The notes: generated by a model from the sequence alone, not told the origin. 64,000 bases of DNA from Carya illinoinensis (GCF_018687715.1 NC_056762.1:22199364-22263363), one strand, 5' to 3'; positions 24,421-38,199 are shown, counted from the first letter of the stretch. Numbers and translations are program-made.

Positions 24421-26517
24421 TTTGGGGTGTGGTTGGTTTAGCTAGCATATATAGAACTTCCTCATTAATGATGTTACGTTAAATGAATAATATATTGCGA
24501 TTCTAATCACATGCAATATTCATGATATGATAAAACAGTCATATCGAACATCGGAGATACGAATGTTGAAAATTACAGTGCAAACTCGATAGGTAATTAG
24601 AAAGGAATATATATTGGAATCAGTTGGCTACAGCTAGCTTTACAAAGGAAAAAGCACCATTGCTTTCGCCACCTTTTATTCGATCACTTGAAGAACTTAT
24701 TCTTGGTACGTACGTAGAAGAGAGAAGAAGTAAACAATTCTCATAACAGAGGCATGGATATTATCTTGTCCTCCATGAATGAAGACTATACATCTAAACC
24801 ACCCGGGAAAACGTTTCTGCAGCGAATAAAGTATACTACTATATACTGCTGCCTATAATTAACAAACCGACGTTGATTGCTTATACAAGTTCATGTAAAC
24901 ATAATGCATCCAGTGGAAATATGAGAAACATCGATCCTAAATGACCAAAATTTGATGCATGCAAGATGAAGATGTACGTTACACATTCAAAAAAGACGGG
25001 AATTAAGAATATAATTGGCCGGCTGCCCTCTTTGTTTTCTCGATCATCGAGCTGCTTAATTCCTTTTGCACGTGGAACTTTCACTTCATGCATGTACCTA
25101 GCTATGCCTAACTATATATATATATGTAGCGAGAATACAGATGAATCCGCCTAATGTCCTTGTCGACATAAATATGCTAAAAGGAACTGAAACAACACGA
25201 ATTCTCTACGGCCCCTTTGAAAACTTTTAAACCGCTGTACTTATGGACGCTTTAATTTAATTTGTAGGAGTCTATATACAAAAGTGGTGTATTCAGATTC
25301 CCGCCGGCCCATCCTTTTAAAATTGCTTTAGCAAATGATCATGACAAGAATTTGCTAGTCTTTAATTCCATTTGCTCACGGCCAGGACGTACGTAATTCA
25401 TTCAACTAGCTAACAGCATGTATATGTAGTACTACTTTATAAAATGCTTGCTTATAAAACTGAACAAATAAGCCCACCAACACCAAGAATATATAGTCTA
25501 CGTCGAAGAACAAGAATTTCGTTAAAAAAATAAGAATATAGGAAAACGTATAACATATGTACAGTACTTTTGATATTTAGGGTTGGAGGAAAATGTCACT
25601 TTTACCTAAATATTAAAGTGGTAGTACTGATCATGCTGCCCTTTTATATATGGATCTGATGATAAGTTAAATTCCGTTCACCATTTCTCCTTAATTATTG
25701 ATATTTCATCGCGTTCCGATTTGGGATTTTGTTTGGACTACAAGTAATCAAGAAATGTTTGCTTTATATAAAGATATTTTTATAAAAATAAACTTAAAAA
25801 TTGATGCAGCGTCTCAAATTCAGATAGTCTTGAGCCTTTAAAATAGACCTAGATTTTTAGAGAATGAACCATGTTTAGTAGTCAGGAATGCCACAGTACT
25901 CCCACTTGCTTTCATTATCTAGGTATTCGATCTAGTGTGGAACTGCGAGAAGCGCCCACTACAAATTAAATTCTCTACTAGACAATAATTAATAAATAAC
26001 AAGCTAGTTCCTTTCTTTTTTCCATATATATTATAAACAATTTCCTTTAGTTTCACATAGACGAGACATGATATGGTAATCATAGTCACAAGTTCTTAAG
26101 AAATATGCAAGAACATTAAAGATCCAGAAAAATATTTATAATCCAAAAATAGAGGAGAATTTCTATTTTTAGAACTCTAGTACTCCATTTTCTTTCTGCT
26201 CTCTTTAGGGCAAAAGCTTACATAATGGCTTTAATCAGTAACATATTACAATTTTCCAACTGTCATTATGCTGCATAAATGTCTATATACCCATGGTCAC
26301 CCTAGAAAGATGAATCAAAGAGTGAGAAAAGAGAGAGGGGAGATGTCAATAATGGGAAACACAGGAAGAAATTTCCATAAAAAAATAATAACTAGGAGTT
26401 AGTGTCAGAGGCTCAGAATAATCTCAAGAGAAAAAGGTGGGTCCCACCATGGAGCAGGCTAGGCCTACATCACAGGGCCTTGGTAAACAGGGGACATCCT
26501 CGTGGATGCATCTCTGC

Positions 26518-26527
26518 TATATATTTA
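26518..26527 (+). promoter_or_regulatory. Candidate TATA box of the ABCG14 gene
   Basis: TATATATTTA about 154 bp upstream of the ATG at 26681, giving a short 5' leader of roughly 125 bases, which is ordinary for plants. Confidence 0.45.
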
Positions 26528-26680
26528 TGTGCTCTCCCAAGTTCACTTTAGGAAGCCAAGTTAAAAGGAAGTCCTTAACTTCTCTGTGCTTCCCTAATCA
26601 TCATATATCCTCACTACTGCCATCACCACCAAAACGCAGCAGCAACTTAATTTTTGGCCTTGCCTTGCTGCCTCAACTGC

Positions 26681-29630
26681 ATGGAGCCTAAACCAGAATT
26701 TCGTGAGAGCGACCCTGTGGACAACAATCTGCCTACAGAGATGTCGGAACCCCAGAACACCACTGTCCTTGCCTACCCTGTACGAGCAAATTCTCAGTCT
26801 GTTTACCAACTTACCTTGTATCCTATAACTTTAAAGGTCATTATCTCTCTTTCTCCCTCCAAAAGCAAGAACTTATATTTTGTTTTAACATCTGGTATTG
26901 TTTATGCATAAACAATAAATATGCATGAATTGCACTGGTTAATGTTTTTTTGGTATATATAATGATTATCCTCTCTTTAATATAATGAATTAGAACTTTT
27001 GCGCTGAAGTTTCATGTTTCTTTTCCATGTTTCTTAGCACAGTTTGAAGAGGTGGTGTACAAGGTAAAACTGGAGCAGAAAGGATTATGCTGGGGTACAT
27101 GGAGCAGCAGTGAAAAAACCATACTGAATGGATTATCAGGCATGGTTTCCCCAGGAGAGATACTAGCGATGTTAGGGCCATCCGGGAGTGGCAAAACCAC
27201 CCTTCTTACAGCCCTTGGAGGCCGTCTAAATGGCAAGCTGTCCGGAAAGATCACATACAATGCTCAGCCTTTTTCTGGTACCATAAAGAGAAGAACAGGA
27301 TTTGTGGCTCAGGACGATGTTTTGTACCCACATCTCACTGTGACCGAAACCCTTCTTTTCACCGCACTCCTAAGGCTACCCACCAGCTTGACTAAGGATG
27401 ACAAAGCCCTGCATGTCGAGAGAGTGATCACCGAGCTGGGATTGAATAGGTGCCGCAACAGCATGATTGGGGGGCCACTTTTTAGAGGTATATCAGGAGG
27501 AGAAAAGAAGAGGGTGAGTATTGGTCAGGAAATGCTAATCAATCCAAGCTTGCTTCTGCTAGACGAGCCAACCTCAGGTTTGGACTCGACCACGGCTCAA
27601 AGGATCATGACCACAGTCAAAAGGCTTGCCAGTGGGGATCGAACCGTGGTCACCACCATTCACCAGCCCTCGAGCAGGCTCTACCACATGTTCGACAAGG
27701 TCATCTTGCTCTCTGAGGGCTGCCCCATCTATTATGGTCCTGCTTCAGAAGCCTTGGGATATTTTTCCTCAATCGGCTATTCAACATCCATGACCATCAA
27801 TCCAGCTGATCTTTTGCTTGATCTTGCTAATGGTAATTTCCAACTTCTTTAAGAATTTGGTTTTCTTAAAGGGACTTCCTTTCCTTCTATTGAATTTTTA
27901 TTTAGCATCTTTCAACCCAGATGTATATGTCACTTGGAGTGCTAGTACTGATAGTGGAGCTAAAAGTTGACTGTTTAACGAATATAACACGAACATGATT
28001 ATCAATTTATTTTTCACTTCAAATGGTGACTTTAGTCTAGGATCTAACGTGTTTGCAGCTTGTTGTCTTTGTGGCTTTGAATAATCAGAATGAACGAAAA
28101 AAGTATGCGATGTCATGACCATTGTGGTAAATTTGAAAAATTGCAGGAATTTCTCCCGATTCCAAGCAATCAACCGAGCAAGTTGAGAACATGGAAGAAG
28201 AACAGAAGTTGGTCAAGGAAGCTCTGATTTCAGCCTATGACAAGAACATTTCTACGAGGCTGAAGACTGAGCTTTGCAGTTTTGATATCAAAAACTACAA
28301 CCATACAAAAGATGGCTGTAAAAGTAAATCTTCTCTCTTCTCCCTCTTATTGCGGCAATATATTTGATCATTAATTTACCCTAACCCAACCTCATGCAGG
28401 AGCAAGTAGATCACCTCGGCTGCAAATGTTCATTATTTTTCTTCTCTTCTGCTACTTTAGTTTCAGCTAATGCGAAGTACTGACTTCTGGTAATGAACAG
28501 GACATGACTTCAAATCAGAGAAATGGTGTACAAGCTGGTGGCATCAGTTCAAGGTGCTGCTTCAGAGGGGACTGAGGGAGAGGAGGTTTGAAGCCTTCAA
28601 CAGGTTAAGGATTTTCCAAGTTATAAGTGTGGCCGTGCTTGGAGGACTCTTATGGCTGGACACGCCAACATCTCACATTGAAGACCGTGTAAGAATCTCT
28701 CCTAGTTTCAATTAGTCAGAATTACGTTGCACATGTCCAAATTGAAGTTTGTGTCTTTAATTCATGTCAAAATTCTCATATTTTCTAACAAAATTACCTC
28801 CTTCCAAAATTTTCTTCTCTAACCTGAAAAAGTTTTGGGGGGATCTCGCTGTACTTGAACATAGTTATTGGATAAATTTACCATGATATATATATATATA
28901 TATATTGAGATAGTATGTAGTTTTTATCTTGAATTATTTTCCTTATAGGCTCTAAACAAGGTTTGCATTCTGACTGCAGATCGCCTTGCTCTTCTTCTTC
29001 TCTGTGTTCTGGGGTTTCTACCCTCTCTACAACGCAGTTTTCACATTTCCCCAAGAAAGAAGAATGCTAGTCAAGGAAAGATCATCGGGAATGTACCGCC
29101 TTTCATCCTACTTCCTAGCCAGAACAGTTGGAGACCTGCCGCTGGAGCTTGCGCTCCCAACAGCCTTCGTTTTCATTATCTACTGGATGGGTGGGCTTAA
29201 ACCCAATGCCATGACTTTCATCCTTTCACTACTTGTTGTTCTCTACAGTGTTCTTGTGTCCCAAAGTCTTGGCTTAGCCATCGGTGCAATTCTCATGGAC
29301 GTAAAACAAGCAACTACTTTAGCTTCTGTTACAACCCTTGTTTTCCTGATAGCAGGAGGATACTATATTCAGCAGATTCCTCCATTCATAGTCTGGCTTA
29401 AGTACTTGAGCTATAGCTACTACTGTTACAAACTACTTCTTGGGGTTCAATACAAAGAGGACGATTATTATGAGTGCTCAAAAGGAGTGCTGTGTCGAGT
29501 TGGAGATTTCCCTGCAGTCAAATCAATGGGTCTGAGCAATTTATGGGTAGACGTAGCCATCATGGCCCTAATGTTGGTGGGTTATCGACTTGTTGCTTAT
29601 TTGGCACTGCATAGAGTGCAGTTTAGGTAG
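26681..29630 (+). CDS. ABCG14: ABC transporter G family member 14 (WBC half-transporter)
   Basis: Five exons by canonical splice sites and frame: 26681-26836, 27043-27832, 28147-28323, 28501-28688, 28980-29630, giving 653 residues; Arabidopsis ABCG14 is of similar length. The ATG at 26681 is the first in-frame. The nucleotide-binding domain has Walker A GPSGSGKT (residues 97-104), signature ISGGE (202-206), Walker B LLLLDE (222-227) and TSGLDS after it. The C-terminal half holds the transmembrane domain, including [17 protein letters not shown] and [13 protein letters not shown]. The start of exon 2 (FEEVVYKVK) and the C-terminus match what I recall of ABCG14, which moves root-made trans-zeatin cytokinin toward the shoot and acts at the plasma membrane. 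Half-transporters must dimerise. No disabling change seen. Paralogues such as ABCG21 or ABCG25 are less likely. Confidence 0.93.
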
Positions 29631-29896
29631 CAATTTCTCAAGCTTTTCAGCAGAGAGGACGTTCCCTATTCCATCCAACAGGAGTTCTGATCTTCTTCGT
29701 CTTCTCAACTGTGGGAATAATCTGTTCAGATAGATCTAGATCATCATAATCATCATGCATGTTGTGAAGTTTTGATCAATCTCCCTCAGATCAACAGTCT
29801 GGCTGTATTATTAGCCTGCCGTTCTCGTTAACTCTGAGACCAATAGTACTAACTCTTAAGCTGCTTTAATTTAAGACTAAATTTCTGTCTTTTTCT

Positions 29897-29902
29897 AATA
29901 AA
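29897..29902 (+). terminator. Poly(A) signal of ABCG14
   Basis: AATAAA 267 bp after the stop codon, in a T-rich context (TTTTTCTAATAAAATG), a plausible near-upstream element for 3' end formation. Confidence 0.5.
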
Positions 29903-31129
29903 ATGATCATCAATATGCTATCTGACAAAAGGAGATCAGGAAATCAAATGAAAAAAAGTGTAACATGTTCATTTCGGTTTTCAGGAAAGGTTAAAAGATC
30001 ACGTCCGGACTCCGGACCTTGAAGCTCTAATCAGTAGTACTCCTCTTTTGCTGAAGTCAATTATAAATACTTGTGGGGCTTTCATACCAAACAAAAAACG
30101 TACTCTTGTTTAGTTAATGCATGGATTCCTGCAAGTGCATCAATACAAAGAGAAAAACACTCAGGCAGGGATCATTAAAGTTGGGAGTTCCTAAGGCAAA
30201 TGAGACTATTTTTAGCATCCTCGATCCAAAAAGAAAAGGATCAAAACTACCTACTTTTCTGTTCTTTTCTTTTCAGTACAGGTTTGGATTAAATCCCATT
30301 TTCGCCATAACAAAAGCAAGATCAGGTGATGAAAGCAACATGCCATAGAAAGAATAGACTACCAAAATCATATAATTCTCACCACAATAATTCCCACTTC
30401 CAATGGGCAAAGTTATTCATAAGCAGTAGCAGAATTTGTGAAGGGGAATTAGCCAGCAGAGAACAACGAGAGGAGGGAGGCCCACTTTCACGTACGAGGA
30501 CACCCCGATCGAAAGGTCTCTGGAGTTGGGTGGAGACCCAAGCAGAGTAGAAATGAAAGCTGAAATCCTTGTCATTTCCTACTTGAGTACAATGCACTAT
30601 CCCTTCCACGCCCAACATATATTTATCTCCAGGAATATTAATAGCAAAGAACAAGAATCTGCATTCTGTCCTGTCCTTTTCTTCTTTGATTTTCTAGAAC
30701 TTGTGGCTTTTATTTAAGTATTAAAAAGGTGTGAGAAGGGTGATGATCATTAGCTCAGAGCTTCAAATGATTAAACCAGAAGAAACTATGTAAGCAGTGC
30801 TTCTAACGCAGAAAAGAGCTAATTTTGACCAGACTGGAAATAATTTAACTAATATAGTTTTTTAGTCTTTGAACAAAATTCTAATGTGATTGGCTCCATG
30901 TATCACTTTTTTTAATATAAATAATTTTTTTAATCAATCACGTCAATGTACAAAAAAATATAATAAAATAACTGTATTAACAGAATTCGTATCTAAATAA
31001 TAACGTTCTTTAGTTTTTCGCAAATTAAAAACAAAAGAAAATCACAAAAGCCCAAATCTTAGGGTCAGACTACGTGATATCATCCGTAAATCCGTCAGAA
31101 ACATTATGAAAAGAAATTAGAGGGATAGA
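29903..31129. other. Intergenic; no gene seen
   Basis: Open frames up to 91 codons exist on both strands at 30120-30720, but none resembles a protein I know and codon use looks random. The segment 30400-30560 is less AT-rich than its surroundings. From 30840 the DNA becomes AT-rich filler. Confidence 0.5.
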
Positions 31130-32480
31130 ATTTTGCTATAAATGGATTTGGATTAAAACAAATTGATCTATTAAAATACGATTAATAAACAGGTCAATAA
31201 CGGGTCAATTTATTTAACCCAAAATCAATCTGTAATAATTTGTTTAAATTTAATTTTAAAATTACAATTTTACTATTATTGAGTTGTAATATTAATGGTA
31301 TTACTCAATGTACAACCCTTTATAAAACTATATTTTAAAATGAGGATATTTATGTAAAATTATATTACTTTTAAAAGTTATTTTATAAAAATACCCCTCA
31401 TTTAAAACATAGTTGTATGTTTTTAATTTTCCTTTCGTTCAATATGCTAATGTTTTTATTATTATGATTGCAATTCTGGACCAATGCTTATATTTATTAT
31501 TATTGAGTTCTAATTTTTTTTTTTATTATAGGTTAAAATCTCAAAAATATTAATATTTTTTATTAGTAGGCCATCTTTTTGTTTTTTTTTTCTATAACAA
31601 ATATAAATTTTAATTTTTATGTAAAATTATGTTAATTTGGTCAAATTAGTTACGTGGAGTTCAACCCATATGCACAAAATAGGTTAAAATGAGTCATGTC
31701 ATGTTGATCTATTTCAAATTAATAATTAAATGAGTCAAAATGGCTGACCTGACCAGTTATTTCATATTAGGGTTTGAAAGTTTGACCCATTTATCTTAAT
31801 GAGTCGTGTTTGAATTGACCCATATACTTGAATGTCTATGACTTGATAGGATATGAACACGACCTACAAACACAAATTGCCACCCCTAACTCAGTGTTAC
31901 GGGTGGCAACATATATGTTACACAATTCGTTAACCCAATACGAACATGACACGATAATAGTAGGTTAGGATTTAGTCTTAACGGGTTGACCTGTTATAAC
32001 ACGATTTCTTAACTGGTTGATAACAGGTTAACCCGTTTTGATCTTAAAGCTACAATTATACCTTTATACCTAAAAGTAAAATTGTTAGAATTTTAATTTT
32101 AATATTTTTATTATTTGGATTGTAATTTTTAATTTGTAGTTAGTTTTATAATTTTTATAGATATTGTGATTTTAACATTTATATAAAATTATGTTAAATT
32201 TAATCAGGTCAAATGGGTTAATTTCGGCCCTATTCAACCAATTTACATAATAGTTTAAAACAGATCGTATTGTATTGTGTTAACAAATTTCGTAATATTT
32301 ACTAATTGGTAGAAATTGATTGACACGATACGACTCATTATGTTAATGGGTCGTATTAGAGTTTGAGATTTTGACACGATAAGTTTAACATGTCAGGTTA
32401 GAATTAATCTATATAATATAATATATATACTTTGACACGATACGAAGACGACCCGTTAATACGATTTGAGGCCCTACCCA
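31130..32480. repeat. hAT-like element debris (two adjacent CGGGTTGACCCG-rich copies)
   Basis: Subterminal vocabulary ACGGGTTGACC, AACCCGTT, GACACGA and GACCCATT is repeated. One copy seems to end at TTGCCACCCCTA (31877-31888) and the next to start at TACGGGTGGCAA (31898-31909) and end near GGCCCTACCC (32470-32479). CACCCCTA / TAGGGGTG-like ends are usual for plant hAT non-autonomous elements. No matching 8-bp duplications were found, so the boundaries are approximate. No transposase. Confidence 0.45.
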
Positions 32481-33083
32481 AATCATGAAAAAATCTCTTA
32501 CCAAACACCATTCTTTCAATGTAGTTGAGTTTTAAAGTGCATTTTTTAAGAATTCGTTCGATTAACCTGGAACGACGTTTTGCTTATCTTTATCTACCCA
32601 TGCATGTATCTGGCCTCTTAAATGTAGCATTTATGCATCTTGGTTTTTGATAATATAAATAGGCCATGATCTATTGGTAATGTGATAGACTGAAGTTTAA
32701 GCCATGTTTGGTTAGCATATTTAAAAATAAAAAAAATTTTCAAGTACTTCAGTCCAAATATAATTCGATTTTCCATCAATTTATTTGCATAGATTTCAAT
32801 GAAAAATATAAATATGAAAATTAAAACAACCTTTACAAAAAATCAAAATAAAAACTATTATTACAAAATTATATTCAAACAAAATTTTCAACCATAATAC
32901 CTATCCACTCTTAAAACTCTCAATACAGATTTTTTTTTTTAAAAAGAAAAAAAAGAAGAAGAGAGAAATCATAGTTACAATAGTGAGTGTATAAGTGCCG
33001 CGCAATTATTTTGAAAAAAAAAATAAAGAACCCACATGAAAAGAAATTAATTTTTTAATAATGAACCACACTTTGATATAGTA
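32481..33083. other. Intergenic, AT-rich; no gene seen
   Basis: A/T-rich with short homopolymers; no open frame of note. I looked for a 5' LTR matching 37368-37555 and did not find one. Confidence 0.5.
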
Positions 33084-36000
33084 CCAGATGTTGCTTCTTC
33101 CTTGCCTCCCGTGGCGCCATCTTCTCAAGATGCTACAATTCCCTTTTTTCTTCATCCCAATAATAACCTCGGTGTTATTCTTGTAACATAGCCTCTACTT
33201 GGAGATAAATATCATACCTAGTCTCGCGCGATGACGATGGCCTTCTCAACCAAGAACAAATTAGGGTTTGTGGATGGTTTGATTCTTAGGCCTGATTCCA
33301 CTAATCCTCTTTTTCCTTCTTGGTTACTTTGAAATAATATGGTGATTTCTTGAATCCTTAACTCAGTTTCTTCTAAAATTTCTGCTAGTGATTTGTATGT
33401 CTCTATTGCCTTTGAGATTTGGATCAATCTGAAGGAAAGATTCTCCCAAAAGAATGGGCCTCGAATATTTCAAATCCATAAATCTATACCATCTCTCTCT
33501 CAAGATCAACTTTCAGTGAATGCTTATTTCACTTGCTTGAAAGCCCTATGGGATGAGCTGGTCATTTACAAGCCAGTTCCTATTTGTTCATGTGGTGTTG
33601 TGAATGTTTTGAACTCATATGTTCAACAGGAACATATTTTGCAATTTCTTATGGGCCTTAATGAATCTTCTACTTCAGCTAGGGCTTAGATTCTATTGAT
33701 GGTGCCTTTACCTCCACTTAACAAGGTTTTTTCGCTTGTTCTTCAGGAAGAGCAATTGAGAGAAATCTCTGTTACTCCTCTTCCTGCTATTGATCCTCAT
33801 GCTTTTGTTTCTAATTCTGATGTTCCACGATTTTTGAAATCCTTTGCTAAGAAGGATAGACTGGTTTGTAAGCCATGACAACAGTCCATGGTCAATTAAG
33901 TTATCCTTGGTGACAATTCTCCCTCAATAGTATTTCCATTTTCTTTGGCTGAGGCAACATCAACAATTGTTATCTGTGCTCAATGTTGGCTCTCAGCCTT
34001 CTACTGATGATTCCAATCATCTTGTTAATGCAGTAGCTTCATCATCTTATTCATTGTCTATATATTTTATTTTCAACATTCTATTTTTCATTCTCATAAT
34101 TCATTTGTTCCCTGTAATTTAGATTGCGTCCTTGGCGCGACTGACCATATGGTCTCCTCTGTTGATCTCTTTACATCTGTTACTTCTGTTGTAAATACCT
34201 CTGTAAAATTATCTAATGGTCATAGTGTCTCTGTCACACATATTGGCACCATTTCTATATCTGAACATCTTGTTCTTCTTGATGTTCTTTGTGTCCTCTC
34301 ATTTACTTTCAAATTAATTTCCATTAGTAAACTTCTCAAATCTCTCACTTGTTATTTTTTTCTTTTATTCTGACCTATGTTTCATTAAGGACCTGACCAC
34401 CTCGAAACTAATTGAATTGGGTAGACAAAAAGGAGGCCTCTATACCCTGCAACAACCAGGCTCTTATCTTTGTCCCCAATTATAATTGTTATCTGACAAT
34501 AAACATTGTGATTTGAATAATACTTTGTTGCCATCTGCTTGCTTTAATTCTTCCAAATATTCTCTGTTTCATCCATGGCATAATCAATTTGGATATCCAT
34601 CTACTTCAAGAATGTCTTTCTTGAATGATTTTATACCTAATTTGGTTATGTCTGATAGCCCTTGTCTTCTTTGTCCATTAGCCAAACTAAAAAAGTTACC
34701 ATTCCCTAATCATAATAACCTTTTTTATTTGCCTTTTGACCTTATACATTGTGATGTTTGGGGACCTTTTTCATTACCCACTATTGAAGGTTACAAGTTT
34801 TTTTTTAACAATTGTTGATGATTGTACTAGGGAAACTTGGAATTATCTTTTTAAATATAAATCTGAAGTCCCTCTTTTAATCTAGAAATTCTTCAAGATG
34901 ATCAAAACTCAATTCAATACCAAAATAAAAATAAATAAAAAACTCGTACTGATTATGGTACTGAATTTTTTATATCTCCATTTCTCTCTTCTAAAGGATT
35001 CATCCATCAACATAGTTGTGTTGAAACTCCAAAACAAAATTCTGTTGTAGAGAGAAAACACCAACATATTCTTAATATTGTTCGTGCTTTGTTGTTCCAA
35101 TCTCATTTACCTTGTCATTTTTGGGGTGATGTTGCATTAATATCTACATACCTTATCAACCGAATGCCTACTTTTCTCTTAAAAAATAAGTCTCCATTTG
35201 AGTTGTTGTGTCACATTACTCCTTCCGATGATCACTTAAGAACCTTTGGTTGCTTATATCTTGCTTCCACTCTTCCAAGGTCTTGGACCAAGTTTGATTC
35301 TCGAGCCAAAATGTGTGTCTTCCTTGGATACCCTTTGGGTGTCGAAGGTTACAAACTCTATGACCTGAAAACAAATCAGAGTTTTGTATCAAGACATGTT
35401 GTCTTTCATGAACATGTCTTTCCTTTTCTTTCTTCCAAATTAGATTCATTCCATGACTCAACAACCCCTCTTCCAATTCCTTTTCAGTCCTCAACACTTG
35501 ATTTAATAAATGTGCCTTCAACAACACCTTCCCATAATAATTCTTCCATACCTTCTGACTCATAGGATCTTCCCAATTTTGAATCAAATGATATTCCCAT
35601 ATTAAACCCAAGAAGATCTACCAGAATCCGAAGAGCTCCTGGTTACTTGCAGAATTATTTTTATAATTCCTTTGCTGTACACTCTAAATCAGTTTCTTTA
35701 GCAAGTTCTATTTCTTCTTCCCTTCCTTCAAATGTCAAATATAATATATCTAATTTCCTATCTTATGATCAATTGTATTCTAGTCATAAGTCTTTTTTTT
35801 TTTTTTTTGCTATTTCCTCTGATATTAAACCTGAGTTTTATCATCTAGTAGTCAAGCTCTCATTGGAGAGATGCTATGACTACTGAGATTATTGCTTTAG
35901 AACAAAATAATACCTGGACTGTTGTCCCTTTGCCTCCTGGTAAATAGCTCATTGGATGTAAACAGGTATATAAGATCAAGTACTAGGCTGATGGTTCTGT

Positions 36001-37353
36001 GGAATGTTATAAAGCAAGACTGGTTGCTTAGGGTTATACCCAAAAAGAAAGTTTGGATTAGTCTGAAACTTTTTTACCTATTGCCAAGATGACTACTGTT
36101 CGAACCTTGTTAGCTATTGTTGTTGTTCAGAATTGGCATCTCATTCACCTTGATGTTAATAATACCTTTTTGCCTGGGATCTTTTAGAAAAGGTATACAT
36201 GAAGTTACCTCTTGGTTTTCACATTAAAGGGGAGTCCCAAGTTTGTAAATTGAACAAGTCTCTTTATGGTCTCAAACAAGCATCTCGACAGTGGTTCTCT
36301 AAATTTTCTAATACTCTTCTTGATCTGGGTTTTGTGCAGTCCAAGGCTGATTATTCCCTTTTCACCAAGTCTACTAGTAATTCTTTTATTGCTATCCTAG
36401 TCTATGTTGATGACATATTGATAGTCAGTAATGATTTAGATTCTGTCAATTCTTTGAAAATTTTACTTGATGCCAAGTTTAAACTCAAAGATCTTGGTTC
36501 TCTCAAATATTTTCTTGGCTTAGAGGTTGCCAGATCTTCTACTGGTATTTCATTATGTTAGCACAAGTATGCCCTTGAAATTTTACAAGATGCTGGTTTT
36601 TTAGCTTCAAAACCAGTCTCAATTCCCATGGAGCAGCATCTGAAACTTAGTAAAGATGATAGGGATTTATTACTAGATTCAACAATGTTTCAGAGGTCGA
36701 TTGATAGGCTTTTCTACCTTACCATTACAAGGCCAGATTTATCATATTCAGTTCAGAGACTTAGTATATGGATCGACTTAGACAACCTTATCTACATGCA
36801 GCTTATCGAGTCTTATAATATGTTAAAATGCTCCTAGTCTTGGATTGTTTTTTCCAGCTACTACCTCACTAACACTGAAGGATTTTGCAAATTCAGATTG
36901 GGCTTCTTGTCTTGATAGCATGAGATCTACAACTGGGTTTTGTGTTTTCCTTGGTGACTCTTTGGTTTCTTGGAAAACCAAAAAACAGCAGACTATTTCT
37001 CTTTCTTCAGTTTAGGCTAAATACCGAGCCATGGCCTCCACCACATGTGAAATTGTTTGGATTTTAACTCTTCTCTCTAATTTTCATATATCTCATACTC
37101 ATAGTGCCCAGCTCTTTTTTGACAGTCAAGTTGCATTACATATTGCTGCAAATCTAATTTTTTTATGAAATGACTAAACACATTGAGTTAGACTGCCATT
37201 TCATCCGTGACAAGATTCAAGTTGGAGTCATCAAAACTTTTCATTTTGCTTCCCAACATCAGTTTGCTGGTGTACTTACCAAGCCCTTTAGATCTCAGCA
37301 ATTTCAAAACTTAATCACCAAGATGGGAGTGCATTTCATTTACTCTCTATCTT
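33084..37353 (+). pseudogene. Ty1/copia gag-pol pseudogene (Retrofit/Ale-like)
   Basis: Order of recognisable parts: gag N-terminus (SRAMTMAFSTKNKLGFVDG, about 33220-33280), UBN2 gag (33393-33689), degenerate protease (GATDHM near 34137), GAG-pre-integrase and integrase zinc region (WHNQFGYPS and CLLC, 34486-34818), integrase core (VDDCTR, RTDYGTEF, VVERKHQHILN, to 35565), reverse transcriptase with LHLD-like LIHLDVN and YVDD (36199-36561), and RNase H (ANSDWASC ... TKHIELDCHFIRDKIQ, to 37353). More than ten stops and frameshifts are spread through it. The zinc knuckle of gag is not visible. The order integrase before reverse transcriptase defines copia. The 5' LTR is missing. Confidence 0.85.
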
Positions 37354-37367
37354 GAAGGGGGGGGGGG
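37354..37367 (+). other. Polypurine tract of the copia element
   Basis: GAA followed by an uninterrupted run of G directly before the TGTTTTAACA LTR start. It would prime plus-strand DNA synthesis. Confidence 0.7.
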
Positions 37368-37555
37368 TGTTTTAACATGTAAAATTACTTTACACGTGCT
37401 ACTCATTGTAATCTTCCATTATTGTATTTTTTATTTGTTTATCTTTCTATTTCTTCAAGCTGTGTTGTATTTTAAGCCTTAGTATAAATACTTGTATTTT
37501 ATTTTCGGGACTCATTCATAACATTTTAACATTTTTCCTATTATTGATCAACACA
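37368..37555 (+). mobile_element. 3' LTR of the copia element
   Basis: Starts TGTTTTAACA after the polypurine tract, with a TATA box TATAAATA at 37483-37490. The end is uncertain, perhaps GATCAACA near 37555. A short LTR of about 190 bp fits the Retrofit/Ale group. No 5' partner is visible, so this element cannot be dated by LTR divergence. Confidence 0.55.
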
Positions 37556-38199
37556 AGAAGGTTCTAGGTTTTCTTCACTTTGATACTTTTCTTTGCCCTT
37601 TGTCGATTTAGGCCTAGTGTTACTTTTGTTGCACTATTTTTTAAAACTAGTGCAAACTTTCTCAATCCAAACATATTTTCTATATATAGGCAGGATTACT
37701 TTTACAAAACTTCAAACAAAAACTCTCTCTAAAACTCTCTTTTAGGATTTCATAAATTTTCAAGAAAAACATCAATCCAAACATGCTAAGTCTGTCAAAT
37801 GTAACACAACCCAGTTTGAGAATTTTTATTCATGCGTTGTGAAACCCAAACATATCCATCCACCTCATCCTTTTAGATCCAATATCATGGCTTACCAAAA
37901 GAACCCATCAATATAAATAGCGTCATTTCTATTGGAAAACGTTCGAGAAATACAAGAGACGATTGACCTCGTCTCAATCATGGCTTACTAGAGGCTTTCT
38001 ACTCAACTTATCAAAATTTCAGAAAAGAATGAATTCTTCATTTATTAAATATAAAATTTAGTATCATGGGCCTTGTACACCAGAGAAAATATTTAAAATG
38101 AGGTTTCGAATTAATATTTACTTAATGCAATGATTTTTATATTTTTTTTCTAAAAAAAATACATTGCACTTATTTTTTGAGGTTTTTATTGAATTGAGT
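37556..38199. other. Intergenic; no gene seen
   Basis: AT-rich DNA with no credible open frame and no clear repeat boundary. Confidence 0.5.

Larger units (their letters stand above)
19416..26500. other. 7-kb intergenic region upstream of ABCG14; no gene seen
   Basis: AT-rich, with many (AT)n tracts (about 19920-19943, 20258-20272, 21432-21456, 22037-22073, 23624-23645, 23995-24012) and a GATC-rich vocabulary. Open frames are short and repetitive. A lone G-box-like CCACGTGTC occurs at 20140-20148 without a gene nearby. No retroelement pol is visible, unlike most of the rest of the window. It may hold distal regulatory DNA, small RNA genes or old transposon remains that cannot be recognised by reading alone. 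Confidence 0.5.

Noticed and set aside
27898..28173. Minus-strand frame in ABCG14 intron 2
   Set aside because: Shadow within an intron, without similarity.
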